A stretch of DNA of 64,000 bases from CBDDLJ01 sp965230635 (GTDB lineage: Bacteria; Pseudomonadota; Gammaproteobacteria; UBA1113): NCBI GenBank assembly GCA_965230635.1, contig CBDDLJ010000016.1, positions 124,001-188,000 on the forward strand, written 5' to 3'. The notes beneath the pieces were generated by a model that saw only the letters and a list, made by a program, of their open reading frames with translations, was not told the origin of the DNA and did no database searches. A program made the position numbers and the translations under genes. This document shows, piece after piece, positions 37,118-46,240 of the stretch; position 1 is the first letter of the stretch, and every line of letters starts with the position of its first letter.

Positions 37118-37190
37118 ATGGTTAACAAACGAGGGTTGCAGCCAAATACAATATACAGAAAATGAAGCAGCACGTAAAGTTAGTTATTAG
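37104..37190 (+). pseudogene. Frameshifted C-terminal tail of the F-box gene
   Basis: In the +1 frame the sequence continues FYEWLTNEGCSQIQYTENE to a stop at 37190, resembling another WLMxE repeat unit. A one-base shift just before the annotated stop would have removed it. The rest up to 37377 is non-coding. Confidence 0.45.
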
Positions 37191-37377
37191 ATAACTCTAT
37201 TTTAAATGATCGCTCAGTAATATTGAAAGCTACTATAATAGTAAATAATTTTTAGACTGAATAATATCAGCCATTCAATAATTGAAAGCCTATAGTGACT
37301 GCTATAGAAGGTATTATCCATGTGAGCGATGAATGGAATCGGATAGCAAAATATTTATTATTCGTGCAGAAGGTAAA

Positions 37378-38247
37378 TTATAAAATATGAGCGATTGACT
37401 GTCCCATTTTAACTTGTTTGTTTTTTTGAAATGTATCAGAAAAATTAATACTGCCTTTAGGAAACAACATAATAACGGTTGAACCTAATAAAAACTTTCC
37501 TATTTCATCTCCTTTGTTCAATGATATCTGATTATCTGTAAACAACCAAGATTGAACTTTACGTGGTCGACCAGGTGCAATAATGCCTGCCCAAGGAGTT
37601 GAAATACTGGCAACAATCATTGCACCAACTAAGACAATGGCGATGTTGCCTATTTTAGTAGAAAAATAGAGAATAACACGCTCATTACGACTGAATAAAT
37701 GAGGAATGGTTTTTGTTGTTAATGGATTAACGGAGAAGAGTCGTCCTGGCACATAAACCATTTTTGTTAAAGTGCCAGCTATTGGTAAATGAATACGGTG
37801 ATAATCACGCGGAGCGAGATAAATGGTTGAGAAATGGCCGTGTTGAAACGCTGATATATGGCTTGTGCTATCAGCTAATAATGCTTCTAGTGAATAGTTT
37901 TTTCTTTTTGCTTGAAAGAGTACACCATTATTGATAATACCAACTTGGCTGACAGAGCCATCAACAGGACTGACAATAATATTACTGTCATCACAAATTG
38001 GACGCGTTTCTTTACGTAGTTTTCGTGTAAAGAATGCATTGAAATTTGCATATTGTGTAGCATCGCTAATTTCTGCATCAGCCAAATTAACACGATAGTG
38101 TTTGATAAATGTTTGAATAAACTTGTTTTTTATGTAATTATTTTTGCTATTTGCAAGTTTACCGATTAATCTCGATAACAGATGTTGAGGAACAACATAC
38201 TGCCATAGAGTAGACAGTTTATTTAGCATATTTTTAACCATATTCAT
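37378..38247 (-). CDS. psd: Phosphatidylserine decarboxylase proenzyme
   Basis: 289 residues from ATG 38247; an in-frame TTG at 38298 would add 17. The inner-membrane proenzyme cleaves itself at the LGST motif (FLLGSTVIMLFP) to form the pyruvoyl group, then makes phosphatidylethanolamine. Other motifs: YANFNAFFTRKLRKETRP, VSPVDGSVSQVG, YLAPRDYHRIHLP and VPGRLFSVNP. All expected catalytic elements are present. It is transcribed away from the F-box gene and just after the sulfatase-fold gene. Confidence 0.96.
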   Translation of the reverse strand: MNMVKNMLNKLSTLWQYVVPQHLLSRLIGKLANSKNNYIKNKFIQTFIKHYRVNLADAEISDATQYANFNAFFTRKLRKETRPICDDSNIIVSPVDGSVSQVGIINNGVLFQAKRKNYSLEALLADSTSHISAFQHGHFSTIYLAPRDYHRIHLPIAGTLTKMVYVPGRLFSVNPLTTKTIPHLFSRNERVILYFSTKIGNIAIVLVGAMIVASISTPWAGIIAPGRPRKVQSWLFTDNQISLNKGDEIGKFLLGSTVIMLFPKGSINFSDTFQKNKQVKMGQSIAHIL

Positions 38248-38377
38248 TTGCCCATTAAAAATATGCGAGATTATAATCGAAAAAATGATGTATTTCAAAT
38301 AGTTATGCCGATGCGGCTTTGATGGTTGTTTGCAGTGTAATTTGTATTATTATCTCTCTGTGATGGATCACTTTGTT

Positions 38378-40414
38378 TTATTCTTTGTCGATTTCATCAG
38401 CATAGAAATCAAACAATCTCTTTTTTAAACTTTCCACATTGGCTTCATGTGCTAGTGGAGAGGAAAAATCTTGTGTCCATTCTTTTGTAGAGATATTGCT
38501 TAACACCCAACTCGCAGGTGATGTTTCATTCGGATAATAAGCCAGTAACCAATTATTTAAAATGATGGCACGTTGTTTATTGCGAATAAAGTCAGGCAAA
38601 ATGGTCGAGCTTAGGTTCACAGCACCTGTTTTTCCATCGATGATGTGCTGATTTAATCCCTTTGAGAGAATTTGTTTGCCTAACGGGTTGAAGATGCCTA
38701 GAACCGGGGGAATGATCCCAGTTTCTACAAAAATAGGACGCAATGGAAGTGTGTTATTGTACCCGATTAAAACAGGTTGTAAAGAAATACCTTGTGTCTT
38801 TTGTGGCGGTATATGCAATAAGTCTACGATAGTTGGCATAATATCAACAAGGGAGACATTTTCATCGATTTTTTTTGTGTCATTTTGTCCTGGCAAGTGC
38901 CAGGCAAATAGTATTTTTAACTGGCTTGGTGCTAAAATATTTGCACCATGGCCATTGTGTTGGTTAGGCAAAAGAAAGCCTTGTTCAGGTTTGATATTAT
39001 CTTTTCCATCGATGTAATTTTCTATTTTAGGTAAATAATCATCCTCAAGTGAAAATCCTTCACCATGATCAGATAAAAGCATAATAATGCTGTTATCTAA
39101 TAATTTTAACTTCATTAATTGAGTGTAAATTTGCATAAATTGATGGTCAGTTGCTTTGAGAATGTCAAGATAATAAGAATGAAGATAACTGTCTTTGAAA
39201 TTCTCTAATAAAGGGATTGCATTAGAGTTTGATATCACAAAAGGCCAGTGTGGTAGTTCAAGGTGTATGGATAAGAATAGCGGCTGGCGTAGATTTTTGT
39301 TAAGTTGGCTAGATAGTTCTTTTACAAATGTCTCGGGTTGATAGGTTATAAATGATGCACGGTTCATGTAATTAAAAGGGAATAGCCATTTACCTAACCT
39401 TGAGTTTACAATTAAGTTTGATAATAAGAAATCATTCAGCGTACCAAAAATAAAGTCATTGATACCTATCTTAGGTGAAATTATTTGATCATAGCCGTAT
39501 CGTGTGTCGATATGACTAAATCGAACTTCATCAGTGGCATAGATAGTTGTGTAACCATTGTCTTTTAGTAGGGATGCCAGTGTATAAGGTATAGTGGTTT
39601 GATTATAAGGAGTCAAATTAAAGCGAGCGCCATGTTTTTTAGGATAATTACCAGTGAGGATACTGTTCCATGCTGGAAAAGTGCGAGCTAGCGGCGTATA
39701 CGCATTGGAAAACACCGTGCTTTTTGTTAATAGCTTATCTATATTGGGTGTCAAATTTTTTGAGCTATCAAAGTAATGCAAATGATCAGGCCGTAGACTG
39801 TCAATGCCAATGATAATAATATTCGGTTTTTTTGAAGGTGTTATCTTGTTTGCAGAGTGAGTCAATAAAGGAAGAAAAAGCAAGAAGGTGTAAGCGATGG
39901 GGACAATAAAAAATAGTTTTTGATAGCTTGTGTGTGTGGATTGATAAAGTCCATAAACAGCCAATAGAAAAATAATCGTTAACAATGTTGCACTGAAGAT
40001 GAAAGCAATCAAGATAATCGTTTGATTGATATCAGTTGACATTGATAGCGCTGAGAGTGGAAAAAAATATTGATTGGCTAAGTAACATGTTAAGAAAGTC
40101 ATTACCCAGCAAGCTATTGCACAATAGGGTTGTAGTGTATCGTTTAGCTTAAATAATCGACTATTGTAATAAGCAATAAATACCAGGAAAATTATAGAGA
40201 GTATGAATAAAAGAAAATGTGCACCGAGGAACGCAAGTAATTGTATAATTAATATTTTATGAGAAAAGTATACCGATAACGCGTTTGGTGAAAACTTAAT
40301 GAACATGAATCCTTCTTTTTGTTTTAATATGAGAAATATTTGAAGAATCGTAAAGAGTATAGAGAGTGTTAATATAGGGTAGATAATAGAGCGAAACGAT
40401 ATTTTTTTATGCAT
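38378..40414 (-). CDS. Membrane sulfatase-fold hydrolase/transferase
   Basis: 678 residues. About five membrane helices occupy residues 1-185. A periplasmic alkaline-phosphatase-superfamily domain follows: NIIIIGIDSLRPDHL (metal Asp), NAYTPLARTFPAWNSIL (candidate Thr nucleophile) with TGNYPKKHGA, HLELPHWPF, and LLSDHGEGFSLE. This plan is shared with phosphoethanolamine/phosphoglycerol transferases and some sulfatases. The nucleophile context RTxPAW favours transferase-like or hydrolase members with Thr. The substrate cannot be told. psd, making phosphatidylethanolamine, is next to it, but the link is speculative. Confidence 0.82.
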   Translation of the reverse strand: MHKKISFRSIIYPILTLSILFTILQIFLILKQKEGFMFIKFSPNALSVYFSHKILIIQLLAFLGAHFLLFILSIIFLVFIAYYNSRLFKLNDTLQPYCAIACWVMTFLTCYLANQYFFPLSALSMSTDINQTIILIAFIFSATLLTIIFLLAVYGLYQSTHTSYQKLFFIVPIAYTFLLFLPLLTHSANKITPSKKPNIIIIGIDSLRPDHLHYFDSSKNLTPNIDKLLTKSTVFSNAYTPLARTFPAWNSILTGNYPKKHGARFNLTPYNQTTIPYTLASLLKDNGYTTIYATDEVRFSHIDTRYGYDQIISPKIGINDFIFGTLNDFLLSNLIVNSRLGKWLFPFNYMNRASFITYQPETFVKELSSQLNKNLRQPLFLSIHLELPHWPFVISNSNAIPLLENFKDSYLHSYYLDILKATDHQFMQIYTQLMKLKLLDNSIIMLLSDHGEGFSLEDDYLPKIENYIDGKDNIKPEQGFLLPNQHNGHGANILAPSQLKILFAWHLPGQNDTKKIDENVSLVDIMPTIVDLLHIPPQKTQGISLQPVLIGYNNTLPLRPIFVETGIIPPVLGIFNPLGKQILSKGLNQHIIDGKTGAVNLSSTILPDFIRNKQRAIILNNWLLAYYPNETSPASWVLSNISTKEWTQDFSSPLAHEANVESLKKRLFDFYADEIDKE

Positions 40415-40417
40415 CGC

Positions 40418-40585
40418 TCAATCCTTGCTTACTTCTATTACCTTGCTGCAGCAATCCAGTAACATTGCGGGTAAATTTTCTTTTTTGATTGTTAAAAAGG
40501 CCACCATACCGTGAGTTATGGTAAACATTAGAAAAAGGCAGATAACTGGGTTGGCAATTGCTGGTAGTGAAATCGCATTAAGCAT
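40418..40585 (-). CDS. Small hypothetical membrane protein
   Basis: 55 residues from an ATG that overlaps the thioesterase 3' end by 8 bp. One hydrophobic stretch (AIANPVICLFLMFTITHGMVAF) then a short polar tail. A GGAAAAA lies 10-15 bases upstream. It fills the gap to the sulfatase-fold gene in the same direction. No family recognised; it may be chance. Confidence 0.3.
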   Translation of the reverse strand: MLNAISLPAIANPVICLFLMFTITHGMVAFLTIKKENLPAMLLDCCSKVIEVSKD

Positions 40586-40994
40586 GATCAACTTTTTTTC
40601 CAGCGAGTTGTAGTATGTCAATCAATTTTGCTGGCATGACTGGTTTGCGATTTGATTGTTGCAGGCAGACGACCAGCGTCTTCAACTGGGCAATCAATTG
40701 TTGCGAATGACTCAAGCAAAGCTGTTGCTTGCATTCGATACGTAAGCGTGACGCTAGTGAAAAATAGGTGGTGATATAAAATGTATCATTTGAACGTAAT
40801 GGATGTTTGTATTGAATATGCGCATCTATGATGCTCAAATCATAACCATTTTTATGCCACCAGGCAAAGTTTTCGCCAACGGATGCTAAGTATTGGTGCC
40901 GCGCATGCTCAAAATAGTTTAAGTAATTAGCATGGTTAACAACACCTTGCATATCCAATTCGTAATCGCGTACTTCACTATGCCAAGTCTGCAT
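40578..40994 (-). CDS. Acyl-CoA thioesterase, hotdog fold (YbgC/4HBT type)
   Basis: 138 residues, single 4HBT domain. The signature VRDYELDMQGVVNHANYLNY contains the catalytic Asp/His-Asn region, followed by FEHARHQYL and the beta strands with IQYKHPLRSNDTFYI. It hydrolyses acyl-CoAs; exact chain specificity is unknown. It probably forms an operon with the small ORF and the sulfatase-fold gene downstream. Confidence 0.9.
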   Translation of the reverse strand: MQTWHSEVRDYELDMQGVVNHANYLNYFEHARHQYLASVGENFAWWHKNGYDLSIIDAHIQYKHPLRSNDTFYITTYFSLASRLRIECKQQLCLSHSQQLIAQLKTLVVCLQQSNRKPVMPAKLIDILQLAGKKVDHA

Positions 40995-41208
40995 TGTTTA
41001 TCAATCGTTATGAAAAAAACACATTATCCTTATTATGGCGTTTTATTTCAACATAATTGCCACTATTTTTCATAGATCATTCTTTATTCTGTTAGGAAAT
41101 TACTGTTAAATAAGATAGTATCCTATACTTAGTACAGAGGTGCTTGAGTATTATTTGCACCGACTAAAATGATAGATTATATTGTCAGTGTAAGTTTGGG
41201 GAGAAATA

Positions 41209-42606
41209 ATGACAACAAATACAGATATAGCAATTATTGTGCGTTTGAAATTATCCAATGAGGCAGGTGTATTAAATGCGGTAACGGCAGCAATAAGTGA
41301 TGTAGGAGCCAATGTTGGTGCCATCGACTTAATTCATGTGGAAAAGACAAAGTTAATTCGTGATTTTACTATTTATACTCATGGTCAAGAACACACTGAC
41401 CGATTAATACAAAAACTAGCTGAATTAGAGCATGTTGATGTTATCCATATATCAGATAGAACATTTTTATTGCATTTGGGCGGTAAAATTGAAATTAAGT
41501 GTAAAGTGCCTGTTAAGCATCGTGATGAGTTATCAATGGTTTATACTCCTGGCGTTGCCCGGGTTTGTGAGGCTATAGAGAAAAATCCTGAGCTTGCATA
41601 TAACTTAACAATGAAACGTAATATGGTTGCTGTTGTAACGGATGGGACAGCTGTATTGGGCTTAGGTGATATTGGTCCTCTTGCAGGCATGCCTGTCATG
41701 GAGGGTAAGGCCATGTTATTTAAAACATTTGCAAACGTTGATGCTTTTCCGATTTGTTTAGCAACAAAAGATGTGGATGAAATCGTCAATATTGTCAAAA
41801 ATATTTCGCCAGGATTTGGTGGGATTAATTTAGAAGATATTGCTGCTCCGCGTTGTTTCGCTATAGAAGAACGATTAAAAAAAGAATTAGATATTCCTGT
41901 TTTTCATGATGATCAACACGGTACTGCGATTGTGTTAACCGCAGCGTTTATTAATGCATTGAGGATTGTTAAGAAAAAGCCAGAGCAACTCAAAGTTGTT
42001 ATTAGTGGAGTTGGAGCAGCGGGTGTGGCTTGTACTCATATGCTAATAAATTTGGGTGTAAAGAATATTATAGGCTGTGATAGAAAGTCAGCCTTAGAAA
42101 CAAGTCGCTCCGATCTTGATGAGGTCAAATATCATTATGCTCAAATGACGAATCCAAATAATGAGAAAGGAACGTTAAAAGAAGTCCTAGTAGGTGCTGA
42201 TGTCTTTATTGGCTTGTCTGCCCCTGGTTTGTTAGTGAAGGAAGACATTAAAAATATGAATGAAAATCCTATCGTATTTGCAATGGCGAATCCAACACCA
42301 GAAATCATGCCTGAAGAAGCAGAACCTTATGTTAAAATTATGGCAACAGGACGAAGTGATTTTCCTAACCAAATAAATAATCTGCTGGCATTTCCTGGTG
42401 TTTTTCGAGGTGCACTAGATTGCTTAGCGACAGAAATTAATGAGCCAATGAAACTGGCTGCAGCACATGCTATTGCAGGTGTTATTGACGATAGCCAATT
42501 ATGCGCTGACTATATTGTTCCCAGCGTTTTTGATAAGCATGTTACGAAAGCAGTTGCTAATGCGGTAATAGATGCGGCAAAGGAGTCTGGAGTTGCCAGA
42601 AAATAA
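41209..42606 (+). CDS. Malic enzyme with N-terminal ACT domain
   Basis: 465 residues. An ACT-type regulatory domain at about 8-80 (RLKLSNEAGVLNAVTAAISD) precedes a short-form malic enzyme: VYTPGVARVCEAI, GTAVLGLGDIGPLAGMPVME, FHDDQHGTAIVLTAA (metal-binding Asp), VVISGVGAAGVACTHMLI (NAD-binding) and ATGRSDFPNQINN. It decarboxylates malate to pyruvate, giving NAD(P)H. An ACT domain suggests control by a small molecule, probably an amino acid. A strong GGGGAG precedes the ATG. Confidence 0.93.
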   Translation: MTTNTDIAIIVRLKLSNEAGVLNAVTAAISDVGANVGAIDLIHVEKTKLIRDFTIYTHGQEHTDRLIQKLAELEHVDVIHISDRTFLLHLGGKIEIKCKVPVKHRDELSMVYTPGVARVCEAIEKNPELAYNLTMKRNMVAVVTDGTAVLGLGDIGPLAGMPVMEGKAMLFKTFANVDAFPICLATKDVDEIVNIVKNISPGFGGINLEDIAAPRCFAIEERLKKELDIPVFHDDQHGTAIVLTAAFINALRIVKKKPEQLKVVISGVGAAGVACTHMLINLGVKNIIGCDRKSALETSRSDLDEVKYHYAQMTNPNNEKGTLKEVLVGADVFIGLSAPGLLVKEDIKNMNENPIVFAMANPTPEIMPEEAEPYVKIMATGRSDFPNQINNLLAFPGVFRGALDCLATEINEPMKLAAAHAIAGVIDDSQLCADYIVPSVFDKHVTKAVANAVIDAAKESGVARK

Positions 42607-43654
42607 AAAGATACAAATTGTTTTAGGCATTGAAACTTCTTGTGATGAAACCGGTGTCGCAATTTATCATGCCAAGCAAGGATTGCTCGCAGATAAACTT
42701 CACAGTCAAATTGATATACATGCGAAATACGGTGGCATTATCCCAGAAATTGCTTCTCGTGACCATATTCAAAAGATACTCCCATTAATTCAGGAAGTAT
42801 TAGCCGAAGCTGGTTTAACATTCAAGGATTTAGATGGGATTGCGTATACTGCAGGTCCAGGGTTAATCGGGGCCTTGTTTGTTGGCGCTAGTGTTGGTCG
42901 AACAATAGGTTGGGCTTTGCACATTCCTACCGTGGCTATTCATCATATGGAAGGGCATTTGCTATCGCCAATGTTAGAAGAGCAAAAACCAACATTTCCT
43001 TTTCTTGCATTATTAGTATCAGGTGGACATACGTTACTTGTTAATGTGCGAGCATTAGGCGAGTATGATGTCTTAGGCGAGACAATTGACGATGCGATTG
43101 GTGAAGCCTTTGATAAAACAGCAAAATTACTCGGGCTTTCCTATCCCGGTGGCCCAGCGCTAGCAGCATTGGCAAAACAAGGTGTTGTCGGACGATTTAA
43201 GTTTACACGTCCAATGGTTAATAGGCCTGGACTAGATTTTAGTTTTAGCGGTTTAAAAACACAAGTATTGCAGTGTGTGAAAAAAAATCAGCCGCTGGAT
43301 CAGCAGACCAAAGCAGATATTGCTTATGCATTTCAAGAAACAGTGGTTGATACGTTATTAATAAAATGCCGTCGAGCAATAGAGCAAAGTCAATGCCGAT
43401 GTTTAGTTATCTCAGGTGGTGTCAGTGCCAATCAATTACTACGTAAAAAGTTAACACAATACGCAGAAAAAAATGATGTTGATGTTTTCTTTCCGCGCCA
43501 TGAGTTTTGTACGGATAATGGTGCGATGATTGCTTATGCCGGTTATTTACGTTTATCAGCAGGTCAAACTGATCCATTAGCTATTATGCCACGTGCACGT
43601 TGGCCATTAAATGAGTTGAGTCAGCCTGAGCGTATGCATGATAAAACAAATTAA
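42593..43654 (+). CDS. tsaD: tRNA threonylcarbamoyladenosine transferase TsaD
   Basis: 353 residues if it starts at TTG 42593, seven bases after AAGGAG; ATG 42572 is the alternative. Either start overlaps the malic enzyme end. TsaD transfers threonylcarbamoyl to A37 of ANN-decoding tRNAs with TsaB and TsaE. Motifs: VLGIETSCDETGVA, GGIIPEIASRDH, TAGPGLIGALFVGA, HHMEGHL (metal His), SGGHTLLV and VISGGVSANQLL. Its partner tsaE is also in the window. Confidence 0.96.
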   Translation: MPENKKIQIVLGIETSCDETGVAIYHAKQGLLADKLHSQIDIHAKYGGIIPEIASRDHIQKILPLIQEVLAEAGLTFKDLDGIAYTAGPGLIGALFVGASVGRTIGWALHIPTVAIHHMEGHLLSPMLEEQKPTFPFLALLVSGGHTLLVNVRALGEYDVLGETIDDAIGEAFDKTAKLLGLSYPGGPALAALAKQGVVGRFKFTRPMVNRPGLDFSFSGLKTQVLQCVKKNQPLDQQTKADIAYAFQETVVDTLLIKCRRAIEQSQCRCLVISGGVSANQLLRKKLTQYAEKNDVDVFFPRHEFCTDNGAMIAYAGYLRLSAGQTDPLAIMPRARWPLNELSQPERMHDKTN

Positions 43655-43963
43655 AATCATTGCTTTTTTGTTGGTTTTTATGCCAGCATTGATAGCGTTT
43701 ACGAGCTCAGCGTTAGAAGCGTGATTTCCTATTGTTAAAACAGGACATTCATTATCAGTTATTTTAGAACGGTTTCATCTTGATTTTAAAGATAGTTTTT
43801 CAGATGCGCCGTATTTCGATTTTATTCTGCCGCTTGACCTTTAGAAATAGTCATTAATTTAGGCAATAATGCTGAGAAAACATTGCCATGTCAGCATGTT
43901 AAATTGAAGTTTGATCCGTTGCATGAAACTTACCAGTTGACATATTGGCGTAGTAGCACATAA
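43638..43963 (+). pseudogene. Remnant of a secreted LysM-like/M23 peptidase N-terminus
   Basis: An ATG overlapping the tsaD end starts a good signal peptide (MIKQIKIIAFLLVFMPALIA) that hits a stop at about 43722. The frame then continues with IVKTGHSLSVILERFHLDF and, after a shift, LEIVINLGNNAEK and KLKFDPLHETYQLTYWR. This resembles the OapA-type region ahead of M23 endopeptidase domains. The catalytic part is absent. Confidence 0.45.
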
Positions 43964-44021
43964 TGATTTAACATATTGAAAAAAAATCCAGGAAAAATTT
44001 AGTAAGCTTTTTAGGCCTTAC

Positions 44022-44187
44022 TTATAGCAGTTTTCAATATTACTGAGCCATTATAAACTTTGTCTAACACGCGCTTGCTTTGGTCTTCAAAAGCTTATTT
44101 ACAGTAAGTAAACCTCACTTTTGAAACGCGCGCAAGCACGCGTTATACTTGCTTATAATGGTTTATTAATATTGAAAACTGCTATAA
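44022..44187. mobile_element. 166-bp palindromic MITE-like element, copy B (second subfamily)
   Basis: Begins TTATAGCAGTTTTCAATAT and ends with its reverse complement, same total length as copies A and C. The core TTCAAAAGCTTATTTACA is shared with A; the ends differ from A and C but match the copy at 60545-60704. No ORF. Confidence 0.85.
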
Positions 44188-44631
44188 AACTGAGAGATCC
44201 TCACAAATTTCACCACACTTTAGTCAATAATAAAATAAATATTTTTCTCACCAATCATTAATTTACCTAACTTATTTTACCACACTTTAGCTAATTCATT
44301 GTTAATAATGAAAGAAATATTTTCCTCATCAATTATTAACTCATCCAATCTATTATTCTCTACGATCAATTGCCCTAAGAAAAAAATAAGAGAAAACCTT
44401 TTTATTATTTACTGTATTTGCTTGAAAGACTTTTTTAAAAAATTTGCTATGCCCAATTACACTTATAAGCCAAAATGTAATTTGCACTATGGCTACCAAT
44501 AAAATTTTTACTGCCCATTCATATACGCAGGTTATTTTAGCATATATAGCACCTAAACCAAACTGATGACTCTTTACATCAAAAATCGTATGTAGAGGCA
44601 TGGGACGATTAATATTTAAACGTTACTGTCT
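44188..44631. other. AT-rich region with an imperfect duplication
   Basis: A 60-70 bp segment starting ACCACACTTTAG at about 44212 recurs, diverged, from 44279. An 82-codon frame on the minus strand (44353-44601) has one hydrophobic stretch but no recognised family. Probably debris. Confidence 0.35.
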
Positions 44632-44763
44632 AAGTCTAACCTGGAAAGTCTGCCATCCCAACGCATGGTTCAAAAAGATCTTCAATATTTAAAAAAATCC
44701 GGACTGATCGATTCAAAAGGGTCTGCTAAAAAGACAGTCTGGGTACTCAAGTATGATAAATAA
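44632..44763 (+). pseudogene. Remnant of a winged-helix DNA-binding protein
   Basis: The frame ending at TAA 44763 reads QRMVQKDLQYLKKSGLI then KKTVWVLKYDK, resembling the recognition helix and wing of a winged-helix regulator. It has no start of its own. Parent gene unknown. Confidence 0.35.
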
Positions 44764-44789
44764 TAAGCAGGAGAATCGCGTACCGATCG

Positions 44790-44826
44790 CGAACTTATCA
44801 CGAACCCATCGCGAACTATTACGAAC
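44790..44826 (+). repeat. Four phased CGAAC repeats
   Basis: CGAAC occurs at 44790, 44801, 44812 and 44822, spacings of 11, 11 and 10 bp, about one helical turn. It lies between the HTH remnant and the integrase remnant. Possible operator or iteron, or a short repeat of former coding sequence. Confidence 0.6.
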
Positions 44827-44885
44827 CCAGGCTTAGGTATTCATTTTAGATCAATGGGTTACAAGATAAGGCAATATTAGATAAT

Positions 44886-45071
44886 ATGATAAAAGTCCAG
44901 AAAGTTCAGCTAGAAAACGTGCATGGATCTCACTGGATTGTGATTGGCGACGATTTTTTGTCAATTGATGCCATCATTGAATACTTGTTCTTTTTAAGAA
45001 ATGCAGGTAAGGCCATTTATACCATTCGCACTTATGCCCATCATCTGAAAATATTCTGGGAATACTTATAG
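44886..45071 (+). pseudogene. Tyrosine recombinase/integrase, N-terminal fragment
   Basis: 61 residues: HWIVIGDDFLSIDAIIEYL and TIRTYAHHLKIFWEYL match the SAM-like N-terminal (core-binding) domain of Tn554-type or phage tyrosine recombinases. The frame stops after WEYL in a sequence like the terminus of the 166-bp elements. The catalytic domain is missing. Confidence 0.6.
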
Positions 45072-45082
45072 CGTTTCTCTAT
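45066..45082. mobile_element. Solo end of a 166-bp-type element
   Basis: TTATAGCGTTTCTCTAT resembles the outer end of copies A and C. It is the point where both the integrase fragment and the Abi fragment end. Confidence 0.4.
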
Positions 45083-45450
45083 TTTGCATTTGAGAAAAGT
45101 GTTTGATCTAAGTACCAGTGCGGATTGTGATTGTTACTCATAGCATTGGACAGAGAGGTGCGCATTGCAACTTCAATGGGTTCGATAGCATCAACAATCA
45201 ATAAACGCAATTCCCGATCAAAAATATAGAGCTTCACAATGTCTGAGAAAGTGGTGCCTGCCTTGAAGCCATGAGTTGATTTGTTGTTTAGCAGAAAGGG
45301 CTGGAAATATGCTTTAAGCCGATAGTAACCAATGGTCTTCAGAAAGTGCTCAGCTAAACTAGTATCATTAATGATAAGATTGCGTTGTTTAAGTAAACTT
45401 AACTGCTCAAAGATAGGTAGCAAAGGCTTCTCGAAAGTTTGTTTGATCAT
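45079..45450 (-). pseudogene. Abi_2-family abortive infection protein, truncated
   Basis: 123 residues matching the N-terminal half of AbiD/AbiF-type proteins: FEKPLLPIFEQLSLL, IGYYRLKAYFQPF, FKAGTTFSDIVKLYIFDREL, DAIEPIEVAMRTSLS and HWYLDQTLF. Family members are usually about 300 residues, so the C-terminal half is gone. The break is at the solo element end. Intact homologues act as phage-defence proteins; this one is probably inactive. Confidence 0.75.
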
Positions 45451-45918
45451 AAAATATAACCCGCTCTGGTCCGCATCGTTGAGAGGCGTAGCGGGTATGA
45501 TTAGTGAAGTTATAGCTTGGTCCGCTGTAGTTTGTAATCAAAAAATGTGTTTATTCAACACTAATTCCCTAATAGCCCTTTAGAGAATTCAGATAGTATA
45601 CCACATCAGTCTATAATATTCAGTATTAATAAATACTGAATATTATCATGATAGGTAATTTATAATCATGTATTGACACACCAGACATCGCTCTATTGTC
45701 AATGCCATGACTCACCTTATGGCTGCGATTGCTGCTTATACCACTGAGCCGCTAAAAATTTCTGCAATTAAAATGTTAACTGATGATAATTATTTGTCAG
45801 AAACTCCGAACTGAGGTGAATTAACATCGGTTAAACACCAAACTCCTATTCGATGTCAATAATGTCTCATGTTGGTTTTTCGGTGGTAGGTTGCAGTTAA
45901 TCTCCTTAACAGGGTCAT
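45451..45918. other. Non-coding region with old coding debris
   Basis: No intact gene. A frame at about 45686-45813 reads RHRSIVNAMTHLMAAI then TTEPLKISAIKML before a stop, looking like former coding sequence I cannot place. Confidence 0.3.
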
Positions 45919-46084
45919 TTATAGCGTTTCCCTATATTGTTGACCTATTCTAAGCAAGTATAGTGTTTGCTTGCGAGGTTTCAAAAGCGACGTTTACTTA
46001 TTGTAAATAAGGTTTTGAATAACGAAGCAAGCAGGCGCTAGATGAAGTCTTAGAATAGGTCAACAATATAGGGAACCGCTATAA
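45919..46084. mobile_element. 166-bp palindromic MITE-like element, copy C
   Basis: Starts TTATAGCGTTTCCCTATA and ends GCTATAA at 46084; the interior is copy A read in the opposite direction, including the matching core. Arms are near-perfect inverted repeats of about 36 bp. The 150 bp after it up to plsY hold nothing I recognise. Confidence 0.85.
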
Positions 46085-46240
46085 GTCCTAAGATGTTAAT
46101 TCAACCTATTATCTACTCAAGTTCATCAGCTTAATCTGATATACCCAAGTTATTTAACCGATGATACTTTATCATGCCATATCCTACTTAAATTGAGTTA
46201 GTATTTACTAAATTGATTTTACTCTAGTTTAGTGTGAGTG

